From Pedobacter sp. UBA4863 (GTDB lineage: Bacteria > Bacteroidota > Bacteroidia > Sphingobacteriales > Sphingobacteriaceae): a stretch of 48,372 nucleotides of DNA. Below the pieces are notes generated by a model. The model saw only the letters and a list, made by a program, of their open reading frames with translations. It was not told where the DNA came from and made no database searches. How positions within the stretch are numbered: position 1 is the stretch's first letter; each line of letters opens with the position of its first letter. The stretch covers positions 1 through 48,372 of the forward strand of contig NZ_DHDZ01000052.1 in NCBI RefSeq assembly GCF_002399615.1. Direction: 5' to 3'. Shown piece by piece: positions 15,093 to 23,352 of the stretch. The translations under genes were made by a program, and so were the position numbers.

Positions 15093-17534
15093 ATGAAGAA
15101 GATATATTTATTAATTATTGCCTTTTTAACGTCTTTGTCGCTTTTTGCAACAACAAAAGCAAGCAAACAGACCAATGTAAACGGAACTGTTTTAGATGAG
15201 CAGCGCAAACCTGTAGATTATGCTACGGTTGGCTTGTTTAAAGCGTCAGATTCGACCTTGGTTAAAACTGCAATGACTACACCAGAGGGCAAGTTCAGTT
15301 TTCCAAATATTGCGGCGGGCAGCTACTACATCAAAATAAATATGATGGGCTATGAGGTTTATAAAGGAAAGCATTTCTTGCTGGCAGAAACAGAAACTAT
15401 TTTGCCTGATATCTTACTAAAATCGGCCAGTAAAACTTTAAACGCCGTGAGTATTACCGCAGTAAAACCTCTTTTAGAGCGCAAAGCCGATAAAATGGTC
15501 CTGAACGTGGAGAACAGCTCGGTTGCGGTAGGCTCATCGGCCTTGGAAGTGCTACAACGGGCGCCGGGGATTACCGTAGATCAAAATGATAAAATATCGA
15601 TGCAAGGCAAGCAAGGCGTATTAATTATGCTCGATGGCAAGCAAACTTACATGAGCCAAACAGATGTAGCCAATTTACTGAGAAACATGCAAAGCTCAGA
15701 AATTGAAACCATCGAGTTAATTACCAACCCTTCTTCCAAATACGATGCCTCTGGAAATTCGGGCATCATTAACATCAAAACCAAAAGAAGTAAAAATGGC
15801 GGCGTAAATGGTAGTTTTAACGCAGGCACGGCTTATGGTAAAAACCTAAGAGGAAACACCGGTTTGAACTTAAACTATCGTACTAAAGGCGTTAATGTTT
15901 TTGGTAGTTATAACTTTAACAAAGGCACAAGAACAAACCTTATTAACATTGATCGTATCGCAAAAAGCACCAATACCGATCCAGATACTTATTTTTCTCA
16001 AAAAGGAGGCGATGACAGAGATTTCGAAAACAATAATTTTAAAGTGGGGGTAGATTTCTTCCTAAACAAGAACAACACTATTGGCCTGTTGGCTAACGGT
16101 TATTTAAACAGCGGTGCCGAAAAAGCCAACAACCATACCTATATCGGCAAATCATTTACCCAAACCGACTCTACCTTAACCACCAGCAATTTACAAAAAT
16201 CGAGCTACAGAAACTTGGCCTACAACCTTAACTATAAAGCTACGCTAGACACTGCGGGACAAGAATTATCGGCCGATGTAGATTATTCGAGATATAACAG
16301 CAGAGATAGCGCAGATTTGGTAAACGAATTGTTATTCCCGAATGGTAGTGCGGTAAAACCTACGGGGCGTTTAAGAAACAATAGCCCAAGTACCATTGAT
16401 ATTAAAGCGGCCAAGGTAGATTATACCTTACCAATTAACAAAACTACCAAGTTTGAGGCTGGTATAAAAAGCAGCTGGGTAGAAACCGATAACGACCTAC
16501 GTGCCGAAGAATGGAAAAACAATGTATGGCAAAATGATGTGCGCAGAAGCAACCGGTTTGTATATAACGAAAATGTAAACGCAGCCTACGCCAACTTTAA
16601 CAAGCAATTTAAACAAACTAACGTACAATTGGGCTTAAGAATGGAACAAACCAACTCTAAAGGCAATTTAATTACCGCAAACAATGTGGTAGCGCGTAGC
16701 TACTGGGATTTCTTCCCTACAATTTACGTGCAACAAACCCTCTCTAAAAACCACCAATTGGGCGCTTCTTACGGACGTAGAATTGATAGGCCAAGTTACG
16801 ACGCCCTAAATCCGTTTATTTACTTTTTAGATGAATATACTTACAACAAGGGAAATCCTTTCTTAAAGCCGCAGTACACCAATAATTATGAATTGAATTA
16901 TACGCTAAAGCAAAAGTATTTCTTGAACTTGGGCTATAGCGTAACTAACGATGCCATTACCGAAGTTATATTACCCAATACCGAACAAAAGGCATTATAC
17001 CAAACCAACGAAAACCTGGAAACGCAAACCGTTTTATCGGCAAACTTAACGGTGCCTGTTAAAATTAAAAAATGGTGGACCATGAGCAACAACCTCAATG
17101 TTTTTCATATGGCTTTTGAAACACCTAATTTGAATGGCGAAATCTTAAAAACCGGTCAAACTTCTTATCAGTTGCGTATGCAAAATAGCTTTATCATTAT
17201 GGATGGCTTAACGGCCGAATTTAATGCCAACTACGATTCGCCTTTAACCTACGGCACACTTGATTTAGAAGAGCGAGCGTATGCTGATTTGGGCATTAGC
17301 AAAACGGTATTGAAGAAAAAGGGCAGTATAAAGTTTGCTGTTTCTGATGTGTTTAACACCAACAGAACAAGGTTAAAAAGTGCATATCCGGGTTTGAAAT
17401 ATGAATTATACCAGAAGAACGAAACCCAGTTGTTTCGATTAAACTTTAGTTACAGATTTGGTAAAAATGAAATAAAGCCTGCCCGTAGGCGTGCAACTGG
17501 CACAGAAGCCGAGCAAAGAAGGATGAAGAATTAA
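15093..17534 (+). CDS. TonB-dependent-receptor-like outer membrane beta-barrel family protein
   Basis: About 813 residues. The signal peptide MKKIYLLIIAFLTSLSLFA is followed by a carboxypeptidase-regulatory-like domain (VNGTVLDEQRKPVDYATVGL, about residues 28-115). Next comes a plug-like domain (LEVLQRAPGITVDQNDKISM, then IETIELITNPSSKYDASGNS) and a long C-terminal barrel with alternating strands. It ends in a basic tail (KPARRRATGTEAEQRRMKN). This is the outer-membrane beta-barrel protein group related to TonB receptors but without an obvious TonB box or SusD partner. I chose the ATG at 15093 because it opens the signal peptide; 15060 would add 11 residues before it. Ligand unknown. Confidence 0.87.
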   Translation: MKKIYLLIIAFLTSLSLFATTKASKQTNVNGTVLDEQRKPVDYATVGLFKASDSTLVKTAMTTPEGKFSFPNIAAGSYYIKINMMGYEVYKGKHFLLAETETILPDILLKSASKTLNAVSITAVKPLLERKADKMVLNVENSSVAVGSSALEVLQRAPGITVDQNDKISMQGKQGVLIMLDGKQTYMSQTDVANLLRNMQSSEIETIELITNPSSKYDASGNSGIINIKTKRSKNGGVNGSFNAGTAYGKNLRGNTGLNLNYRTKGVNVFGSYNFNKGTRTNLINIDRIAKSTNTDPDTYFSQKGGDDRDFENNNFKVGVDFFLNKNNTIGLLANGYLNSGAEKANNHTYIGKSFTQTDSTLTTSNLQKSSYRNLAYNLNYKATLDTAGQELSADVDYSRYNSRDSADLVNELLFPNGSAVKPTGRLRNNSPSTIDIKAAKVDYTLPINKTTKFEAGIKSSWVETDNDLRAEEWKNNVWQNDVRRSNRFVYNENVNAAYANFNKQFKQTNVQLGLRMEQTNSKGNLITANNVVARSYWDFFPTIYVQQTLSKNHQLGASYGRRIDRPSYDALNPFIYFLDEYTYNKGNPFLKPQYTNNYELNYTLKQKYFLNLGYSVTNDAITEVILPNTEQKALYQTNENLETQTVLSANLTVPVKIKKWWTMSNNLNVFHMAFETPNLNGEILKTGQTSYQLRMQNSFIIMDGLTAEFNANYDSPLTYGTLDLEERAYADLGISKTVLKKKGSIKFAVSDVFNTNRTRLKSAYPGLKYELYQKNETQLFRLNFSYRFGKNEIKPARRRATGTEAEQRRMKN

Positions 17535-17545
17535 ATTAAGCTCTC

Positions 17546-17573
17546 TTATCCTTACCAAGCTTTGTAAGGATAA
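17546..17573. terminator. Hairpin between convergent genes, likely terminator
   Basis: TTATCCTTAC / GTAAGGATAA, a 10-bp perfect stem with an 8-nt loop, between the plus-strand stop at 17534 and the minus-strand stop at 17593. A short T-rich tail follows on the plus strand. Confidence 0.7.
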
Positions 17574-17592
17574 ATATCTTTAAAACAACTGT

Positions 17593-17961
17593 TTATTCTT
17601 GTTGCCTAATTAGTGAGGCCACCATTTCTTCCAATTCATCTATATCAAATGGTTTGGATAGATAGCTTTCTGCTCCGGCCGTTGCTGCTAGAGCTTTTAT
17701 ATCGTTATTGGCCGAAAAATAGATTACCGGAATATGTTTGTAAACAGGATGCTTTTTAAGCTCTTGTGTGGCCGCTATACCGCCTATGTCGGGCAGCCAA
17801 TTGTCCATTAAAATTAAATTTGGCTCATATTCGGCTACTCTGCTAATAATATTGTCGGCCGTAGAAGACGCTTTGGTGTGGTAACCAGCGCCTTCAAGTA
17901 TCAGCGTACATAATTCTAAAATATCCTTATTGTCGTCGAAAATGAGAATTTTTTTAACCAT
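17593..17961 (-). CDS. Stand-alone response regulator receiver domain
   Basis: A 122-residue single receiver domain with no output domain. The acidic pair is FDDN (D9, D10), the phospho-accepting Asp is D53 in LMDNWLPD, the switch Ser is in YFSANN and the conserved Lys is in YLSKPFD. It is the last gene of the six-gene signalling block, 3 bp after CheB. It may act as the receiver that CheB lacks, or as a phosphate sink or relay for the hybrid kinase. The residue after the active Asp (Asn, then Trp) is less usual than the common Val/Met. Confidence 0.92.
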   Translation of the reverse strand: MVKKILIFDDNKDILELCTLILEGAGYHTKASSTADNIISRVAEYEPNLILMDNWLPDIGGIAATQELKKHPVYKHIPVIYFSANNDIKALAATAGAESYLSKPFDIDELEEMVASLIRQQE

Positions 17962-17964
17962 TTT

Positions 17965-18537
17965 TCAATTGTTTGTTGATAGTGAGTTGATATAATTGGC
18001 CATTTCTTCAATTTTTAAAACTTCCGAAACATTTGCCTTTAAAATGGCCTGTTCTGGCATATAGGCAACTTGTGCAGAGCTAGGATCTTGTGCCAAGGTG
18101 ATACCTCCGTTTCTTTTTGCAAAAATTAACCCGTTTACGCCATCTGCATTAGAACCAGACAACAAAAGGCATACCACTCTAGGTCCATAAACATCAGACG
18201 CCGATTGAAAAGTAACGTCGATAGACGGTCGGGAGTAATTTACTTTTTCGGAGTAATCTAGCGAAAAGGTAAAGTTTTTTTCGACAAGTAAATGGTAGTC
18301 TGATGGGGCAATGTAAATATAGCCATCCCTTATGGCCTCTTTTTCGTCGGCTTCTTTTACTTTCAAATTTGTACGGTGAGTTAGTAAATCTGTTAAAAGC
18401 GAATCGGTACCCTGTTTACGGTGTATCACAATTATAATTGGAAAATCAAGATGACGATTAATTTGGGGCAATACCTTTAAAAGCACATCTAGGCTACCTG
18501 CCGACCCTCCAATAATTAAGGCTCCTGTTTTTTTCAT
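17965..18537 (-). CDS. cheB: CheB-type protein-glutamate methylesterase, catalytic domain only
   Basis: 190 residues: the CheB catalytic domain without the N-terminal receiver that gates classical CheB (about 350 residues). The triad is Ser12 in IGGSAGS, His39 in IVIHRK and Asp132 in SGSNADG, with spacing as in enteric CheB. GGITLAQDPSSAQVAYMP is the conserved C-terminal block. It would hydrolyse methyl-glutamates or deamidate glutamines in a helical target protein. The ATG overlaps the cheR stop by 4 nt (ATGA), so the pair is coupled; an upstream in-frame start would lie inside cheR. Target is unknown because no chemoreceptor is present; the hybrid kinase next door is a candidate. Confidence 0.92.
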   Translation of the reverse strand: MKKTGALIIGGSAGSLDVLLKVLPQINRHLDFPIIIVIHRKQGTDSLLTDLLTHRTNLKVKEADEKEAIRDGYIYIAPSDYHLLVEKNFTFSLDYSEKVNYSRPSIDVTFQSASDVYGPRVVCLLLSGSNADGVNGLIFAKRNGGITLAQDPSSAQVAYMPEQAILKANVSEVLKIEEMANYINSLSTNN

Positions 18538-19361
18538 ATGCTTTTTTTCCTCCAAATTTTATCGGTACCAACTCTTTCGTAAACGGGCGAAATTGGGGAG
18601 AAATCTATGGTTTCTTTTGTACCTAAGGCCAAATAACCTAAGCTTTCTAAGCTTTGATCAAACAACTGCAATACGCTAAACTGTAAACTCCTATCGAAAT
18701 AGATAAGCACATTACGACATAAAATAAGTTGAAATTCGTTAAAAGAGCGGTCTGAAACCAAATTATGGGTAGAAAATATCATTTTAGCTTTTAATGCGGT
18801 ATCAAATTTAGCTAAAGAGTAATTAGCGGTATAATAAGAAGAAAACTCTTTTTCTCCGCCAGAGGCGATGTAATTTTCAGAATAGCTTTTCATTTGGCTA
18901 AGCGGGAACATGCCACTTGCTGCTTTTTCTAAAACGGTAGGGTTAATATCTGTTGCATAAATAAGCGATTTATGCAACAAATTAAGCTCTTTTAATATAA
19001 TGGCAATAGAATAGGCTTCTTCTCCGGTTGAGCAGCCTGCCAGCCAAATTCTAATGAACGGATAGGTATTTAAACTGGGCAAAATTTTAGTTCTCAGCAA
19101 ACGATAAAAAGCAGGATCGCGAAACATTTCGGTAACATTTACCGTAACCCCTTCTACAAAGTGTTTAAAATAAACATTGTCGTTTAAGGTTTTGTACCTA
19201 AACTCGGCAAAGCTAACGTGTTTGTCTAGCGTATATAGCCTAGCCAACCGTCTTTTTAACGATGCCCTAGAATAGCCCGTAAAATCATAACCGTGCTGTT
19301 CTAACACATCGTTGACTAAAATTTCAACGTGTTCATCGGTTATATTTCCGTTTTGTGGCAC
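18534..19361 (-). CDS. cheR: CheR-type protein-glutamate O-methyltransferase
   Basis: A 275-residue protein with the CheR N-terminal helical domain (residues about 10-75, including GYSRASLKRRLARL) and the Rossmann methyltransferase domain. The SAM motif is WLAGCSTGEEAYSIA (106-120), followed by YATDIN and QLILCRNVLIYFD (211-223). There is no C-terminal TPR. It would transfer methyl groups from SAM to glutamates of a coiled-coil partner. The start is a GTG whose G is shared with the TAG stop of the preceding receiver gene, so expression is coupled; no nearer ATG fits. Together with the CheB domain it forms a methylation/demethylation pair outside any chemotaxis cluster. Confidence 0.92.
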   Translation of the reverse strand: MPQNGNITDEHVEILVNDVLEQHGYDFTGYSRASLKRRLARLYTLDKHVSFAEFRYKTLNDNVYFKHFVEGVTVNVTEMFRDPAFYRLLRTKILPSLNTYPFIRIWLAGCSTGEEAYSIAIILKELNLLHKSLIYATDINPTVLEKAASGMFPLSQMKSYSENYIASGGEKEFSSYYTANYSLAKFDTALKAKMIFSTHNLVSDRSFNEFQLILCRNVLIYFDRSLQFSVLQLFDQSLESLGYLALGTKETIDFSPISPVYERVGTDKIWRKKSI

Positions 19362-19735
19362 TATAGGTAATCTTCTAAAAGTTTAACAAGGTCTTCTACG
19401 TTTACGGGTTTAGAGATGTAGCCGTTCGCTCCAGCTTGTAGGCATCGTTCCCTATCTCCCGTCATGGCTTGGGCTGTAACGGCAATTACCGGAATCTTTT
19501 TTAGCGCAAGTTCTTTCTCTCTTTTGGCCAAGGCCTCGTAACCGTCCATTTCGGGCATCATCATGTCTAATAAAACCACGCCAACATCATCGTTTTTTTG
19601 AATGACATTGAAACCCTCTTGAGCACTTGTGGCCACCAAACAAGTATATTTCTTAGCAGTTAAAACAGCTTTTAAGGCAAAAATGTTTCTGCTATCATCA
19701 TCAATAATTAAAATTTTCTTTTTCTTAACATCCAT
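19361..19735 (-). CDS. Stand-alone response regulator receiver domain
   Basis: A 124-residue single receiver: acidic residues in LIIDDDSRN (about 12-14), phospho-acceptor D57 in VLLDMMMPEMDG, Thr in VIAVTAQAM and Lys in YISKPVNVEDL. It is very similar in sequence to the third receiver of the adjacent hybrid kinase (both carry LDMMMPEMDG- or MDMMMPELDG-type blocks, then DRE.C..AGA..YISKPV), so the two are probably duplicates. It lies 8 bp after the hybrid kinase stop and shares one base with cheR. Confidence 0.93.
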   Translation of the reverse strand: MDVKKKKILIIDDDSRNIFALKAVLTAKKYTCLVATSAQEGFNVIQKNDDVGVVLLDMMMPEMDGYEALAKREKELALKKIPVIAVTAQAMTGDRERCLQAGANGYISKPVNVEDLVKLLEDYL

Positions 19736-19743
19736 TTTAACAA

Positions 19744-22700
19744 TTAATTAGATTTATCATAAAGCCAAACTCTTAATAATGATATTAATTGATCAATATC
19801 TACCGGTTTAGAAATATAATCTGATGCACCCGCAGCAATACATTTTTCTCTGTCCCCTACCATAGCCTTGGCTGTAACGGCCAATATTGGCAAGTTTTTA
19901 TAGATGGCCATTCCCCTAATTCGCTTTGTGGTTTCATAGCCGTCTAACTCTGGCATCATCATGTCCATTAATACCACATCTATTTTAGGATTTTCTTTAA
20001 TGATGGCTAAAGCTTCTTTGCCATCTATGGCTGGCAACACTTTCATTTTATGTGTTTCTAATGATTTGGTTAGCGAAAAAATATTTCTCACATCATCATC
20101 AGCAATTAAAACCACTTTATCTTTTAGCACATCTGTTATGTTCTGCAGTGTTTCTAATTTGTTTGAAGGTTTGTCTTTGTTTTCTTTTTCTTCTACCAAG
20201 TGTAAGAAAACGGCTGCTTCGTCTAAAATTCGTTGGTAAGAATGGGCGGTTTTTACAACAATAGAATCTGCATATTGTTTTATCCTGTTTTCTTCGCCTT
20301 TAGAAAGGTTTTTCCCGGTAAAGATAATGATGGGCAAGTTTTCTAATCCTTCGCTTTTTTTAATGGTCTCTAAGGTTTCGTAGGCGGTTTTGTCTGGAAT
20401 TCCCATATCTAAAATTACACAATCTGCCTCTTTGCTTTGCAGCGCTTCAATGCTGTCGTTTATATTAGAAGCCACTATGGTTTGTAGGTTTGCCGAGCTT
20501 AGGTAATGGCTCAATGCATCGGCATGTTGCTTGTTCTCTTCTACAATGAGTACTTTCTTCGGGTTTTTGCTGAGGGCATATTCCAGCTTTTCGAAGATTT
20601 GTTGCATGTGCTCTAGCGCAAAGGGTTTATTAATAAAATCTACCGCCCCTTTTTGTAAACTTTTTCTTTTTGCCGACAAAGAAGACATAATGTGTACCGG
20701 AATATGTCTGGTTAGGGCATTGGATTTTAATTCGTCCATTACTTGCCAACCGTCTTTAACCGGAAGTTGAATGTCTAACAATATAGCCAATGGGTTGTAT
20801 TGGTGGGCCATTTCAACACCAGCATCTCCGCGAACGGCCACTAAGCCTTTGTAACCCATTTTCCTGGCAAAACCTAATAAAGTTTTGGCGAAGAAAGTAT
20901 CATCTTCTATAATTAAAATGGTTTTATCTCCTGGCGAAATCTGATGTCTATCGTCTGCTATCTCATTAGGAATTTTACTCACTACAAAGTGTTCTTTTTC
21001 TGTTGTTTGGGGTTCTTCGTCTGCTTGGGTTTCTTCTAAAGAACTGAAAAGAGCAACCTCTTTTTCTTTGTTATAATTGACTGGAATAGTTAGCGTAAAT
21101 GTACTTCCTTCGCCTTCTATACTGTCAAGTGTTATGTTTCCGCCCAAAAGCTTTGCCAATTGCTTACTGATAGACAGGCCTAAACCTGTACCACCAAATT
21201 TACGTCGAGTAGAGCCATCGGCTTGCTGGAAAGCTTCGAAAACCAAGGCTTGTTTGTTTTTGGCAATACCAATTCCGGTATCGCTAACCATAAACCTTAA
21301 CATGCTATCTTTTTCGTTGTAACCTATAGAAAGGCTTACCTTTCCTTTAGACGTAAATTTGAAGGCATTAGAGAGCAAATTTTTAAGTATTTGCGACAAC
21401 CGCATTTTATCGGTAGTAAAGGTATGGGGCGCATCGCCAGAAACACCGATTACCAAATCAATGTGCTTATCTTTGGCAACAGGCATAAACAATGATCTAA
21501 TGTCGGCCGTAATTTCTTCTACCTTAACGTCGGTAATTTCGAGTTCCATTTTACCCGCTTCAATCTTAGAAAGGTCTAAAATTTCGTCGATTAAGCTCAG
21601 CAAACCTTGCCCAGAACTTTGTATAACCGAGGCGTATTCTACGTATTCTTTTTCTAGCGAATCGCTATCAGACATTAACTTAGAAAGCAATAGAATTGAA
21701 TTTAATGGCGTGCGCAATTCATGAGACATATTGGCCAAAAACTCCGATTTGTATCGGGTGCTTTGTTCTAGCTGTTCGGCCTTTTGCTTAATCTCTAGGT
21801 TACGTTCTAAAATTAGCTGGTTGCGCTCTTCTAACAATGCGCTTCGTTCTTCTAATTCTTGGTTGCTTTGCAACAGCTCTTCTTGCTGCACCCTTAGTTC
21901 TTCTTCTGAGGCTTGTATTTTTTGGGTTTGTGCTTCTAATTCGGCATTTAACGCTTCTAGCTCGCTGTGTTGCGATTGTAGCTCTTCTGCTTGTGCTTGC
22001 GTTTCTTCTAAAAAATCTTGAAGCTTTTTATGTCCCTGTGCAGAATTTATGGCAATACCGATATTACCCGATACATTATTCATAAAATCTATTTTACGCT
22101 GCGGGTAATTGTTTATCGTAGCCAGTTCAATAACACCCAGTACCAGGCCGTTTCTCATCACCGGGAAAGCTACTACATTTGCTGGTTTTGTTTGCCCGGT
22201 AGCATAGCTAATTGTGGCTTCGTTATCAGGTATTTTCTCTAATAAGATTAGTTTTTCTGATTGGAAAGCCTGCCCTACCAATCCTTCGCCTATGGCAATT
22301 TTCTTCTTTTTAAAATTAACATCCAAAGCGTATCCTGCAACTAAATGCAAATGCTGGTCTTCTTGTAAAATGTAAAAAGCACCCACCATACTTTTGGTAT
22401 GTGTTAAAACGCCAATAAGTACTTCTTTGGCAAGATCCTCTACATTTTTATCGCCCACCATTTTATCGTTAAGGGTAGCTATGCCCGTTTGCATCCAATC
22501 TTTGTCTTCTAAAAGTTTAAAAGATTGTTGTAACGCTTCTGCCATGCTATTTAAAGACCCAGAAAGGTTGCCCAAATCATCTTTAGAAGTTTCGTGTAGC
22601 CTAACTTTATAATTACCGGCAGAAATTTGGTGAGCAATACTTTTTATCGTATCAATTCTTTTAGTGGTTTCTTCGTTAACCTGTTGTAGTTGTTCAAATA

Positions 22701-23334
22701 GATCTACACGTTCGTTGTATTCGGCACTTACTTGTCTATAAAAGAAAATGGTGCTTAATACTGATAAAATTGCGGCTATAATGATCAAGAAAGGCGAAAA
22801 CCCCGCCAAATTGTTCATTTCTTCTGTCTTTTCTGCTAATGACCTTTTTTCTTCGGCCCGAATCTCCCTTATAATTTCACGGGCATTATCCATATATACC
22901 TTGCCTTCTAGCAATATGTTCTCGGGCATTACACCTTTGTTTTTTTTTATTTGGATGGTGTTGACCAATACTTCCATCCGTTTATCTATCACCGCTCTAA
23001 GTGCTTTTAACTGTTGCTGCTCAAAGGCGTTATCTTTAGTAGCTGCCATTACTTTGGTAAAAAGAGAATCGGTTCTTTGTACGCCTCGGCTATAGGGTTC
23101 TAAGAAAACAGGATTACCCGTTAGCAAGAAGCCTCTTTGACCTGTCTCGGCGTCTTTAAGCATAGATACAATATTGTCCACATCGCTGATGATGGCATTG
23201 CTCTCTACCACTAGGTCGGTGCTTTTAATTAAGTTTTTAATGCTGATATAAGAAGCTGTTGAACTAATAATGAGCAACAGTAATGAAATTCCCAAACCAA
23301 TACGTAGGTTGCTTTTTAAGGTTAGTTTTTTCAT
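19744..23334 (-). CDS. Large hybrid sensor histidine kinase: CHASE3-HAMP-GAF-coiled coil-HisKA-HATPase-3 receivers
   Basis: 1196 residues. The order is: TM1 (about 12-33); CHASE3 sensor (37-175, with DAETGQRGFLLTG); TM2 (179-199); HAMP (about 200-272); GAF (285-430); a Gln/Glu-rich coiled coil (435-528); HisKA with H538 in MSHELRTP; and an HATPase (N box KNLLSNAFKF, G boxes VSDTGIGI and GGTGLGLS). Three receivers follow: D854 in ILLDIQLP, D976 in VILDMGIP and D1124 in VLMDMMMP. The second receiver is degenerate (VEENKQ instead of a double Asp, and KTA instead of KP). A periplasmic signal would be passed through the GAF and coiled-coil stalk to the kinase. The coiled coil is the obvious candidate for CheR/CheB modification. 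It is the central gene of the block. Confidence 0.93.
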   Translation of the reverse strand: MKKLTLKSNLRIGLGISLLLLIISSTASYISIKNLIKSTDLVVESNAIISDVDNIVSMLKDAETGQRGFLLTGNPVFLEPYSRGVQRTDSLFTKVMAATKDNAFEQQQLKALRAVIDKRMEVLVNTIQIKKNKGVMPENILLEGKVYMDNAREIIREIRAEEKRSLAEKTEEMNNLAGFSPFLIIIAAILSVLSTIFFYRQVSAEYNERVDLFEQLQQVNEETTKRIDTIKSIAHQISAGNYKVRLHETSKDDLGNLSGSLNSMAEALQQSFKLLEDKDWMQTGIATLNDKMVGDKNVEDLAKEVLIGVLTHTKSMVGAFYILQEDQHLHLVAGYALDVNFKKKKIAIGEGLVGQAFQSEKLILLEKIPDNEATISYATGQTKPANVVAFPVMRNGLVLGVIELATINNYPQRKIDFMNNVSGNIGIAINSAQGHKKLQDFLEETQAQAEELQSQHSELEALNAELEAQTQKIQASEEELRVQQEELLQSNQELEERSALLEERNQLILERNLEIKQKAEQLEQSTRYKSEFLANMSHELRTPLNSILLLSKLMSDSDSLEKEYVEYASVIQSSGQGLLSLIDEILDLSKIEAGKMELEITDVKVEEITADIRSLFMPVAKDKHIDLVIGVSGDAPHTFTTDKMRLSQILKNLLSNAFKFTSKGKVSLSIGYNEKDSMLRFMVSDTGIGIAKNKQALVFEAFQQADGSTRRKFGGTGLGLSISKQLAKLLGGNITLDSIEGEGSTFTLTIPVNYNKEKEVALFSSLEETQADEEPQTTEKEHFVVSKIPNEIADDRHQISPGDKTILIIEDDTFFAKTLLGFARKMGYKGLVAVRGDAGVEMAHQYNPLAILLDIQLPVKDGWQVMDELKSNALTRHIPVHIMSSLSAKRKSLQKGAVDFINKPFALEHMQQIFEKLEYALSKNPKKVLIVEENKQHADALSHYLSSANLQTIVASNINDSIEALQSKEADCVILDMGIPDKTAYETLETIKKSEGLENLPIIIFTGKNLSKGEENRIKQYADSIVVKTAHSYQRILDEAAVFLHLVEEKENKDKPSNKLETLQNITDVLKDKVVLIADDDVRNIFSLTKSLETHKMKVLPAIDGKEALAIIKENPKIDVVLMDMMMPELDGYETTKRIRGMAIYKNLPILAVTAKAMVGDREKCIAAGASDYISKPVDIDQLISLLRVWLYDKSN

Positions 23335-23352
23335 CTATAAATAAGATAAGTA

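Noticed and set aside
21359..22242. Several open frames on the plus strand inside the hybrid kinase (up to about 120 codons)
   Set aside because: They are antisense shadows of a well-conserved kinase; their Ser/Cys/Leu-rich composition is that of reverse-complemented coiled-coil sequence.
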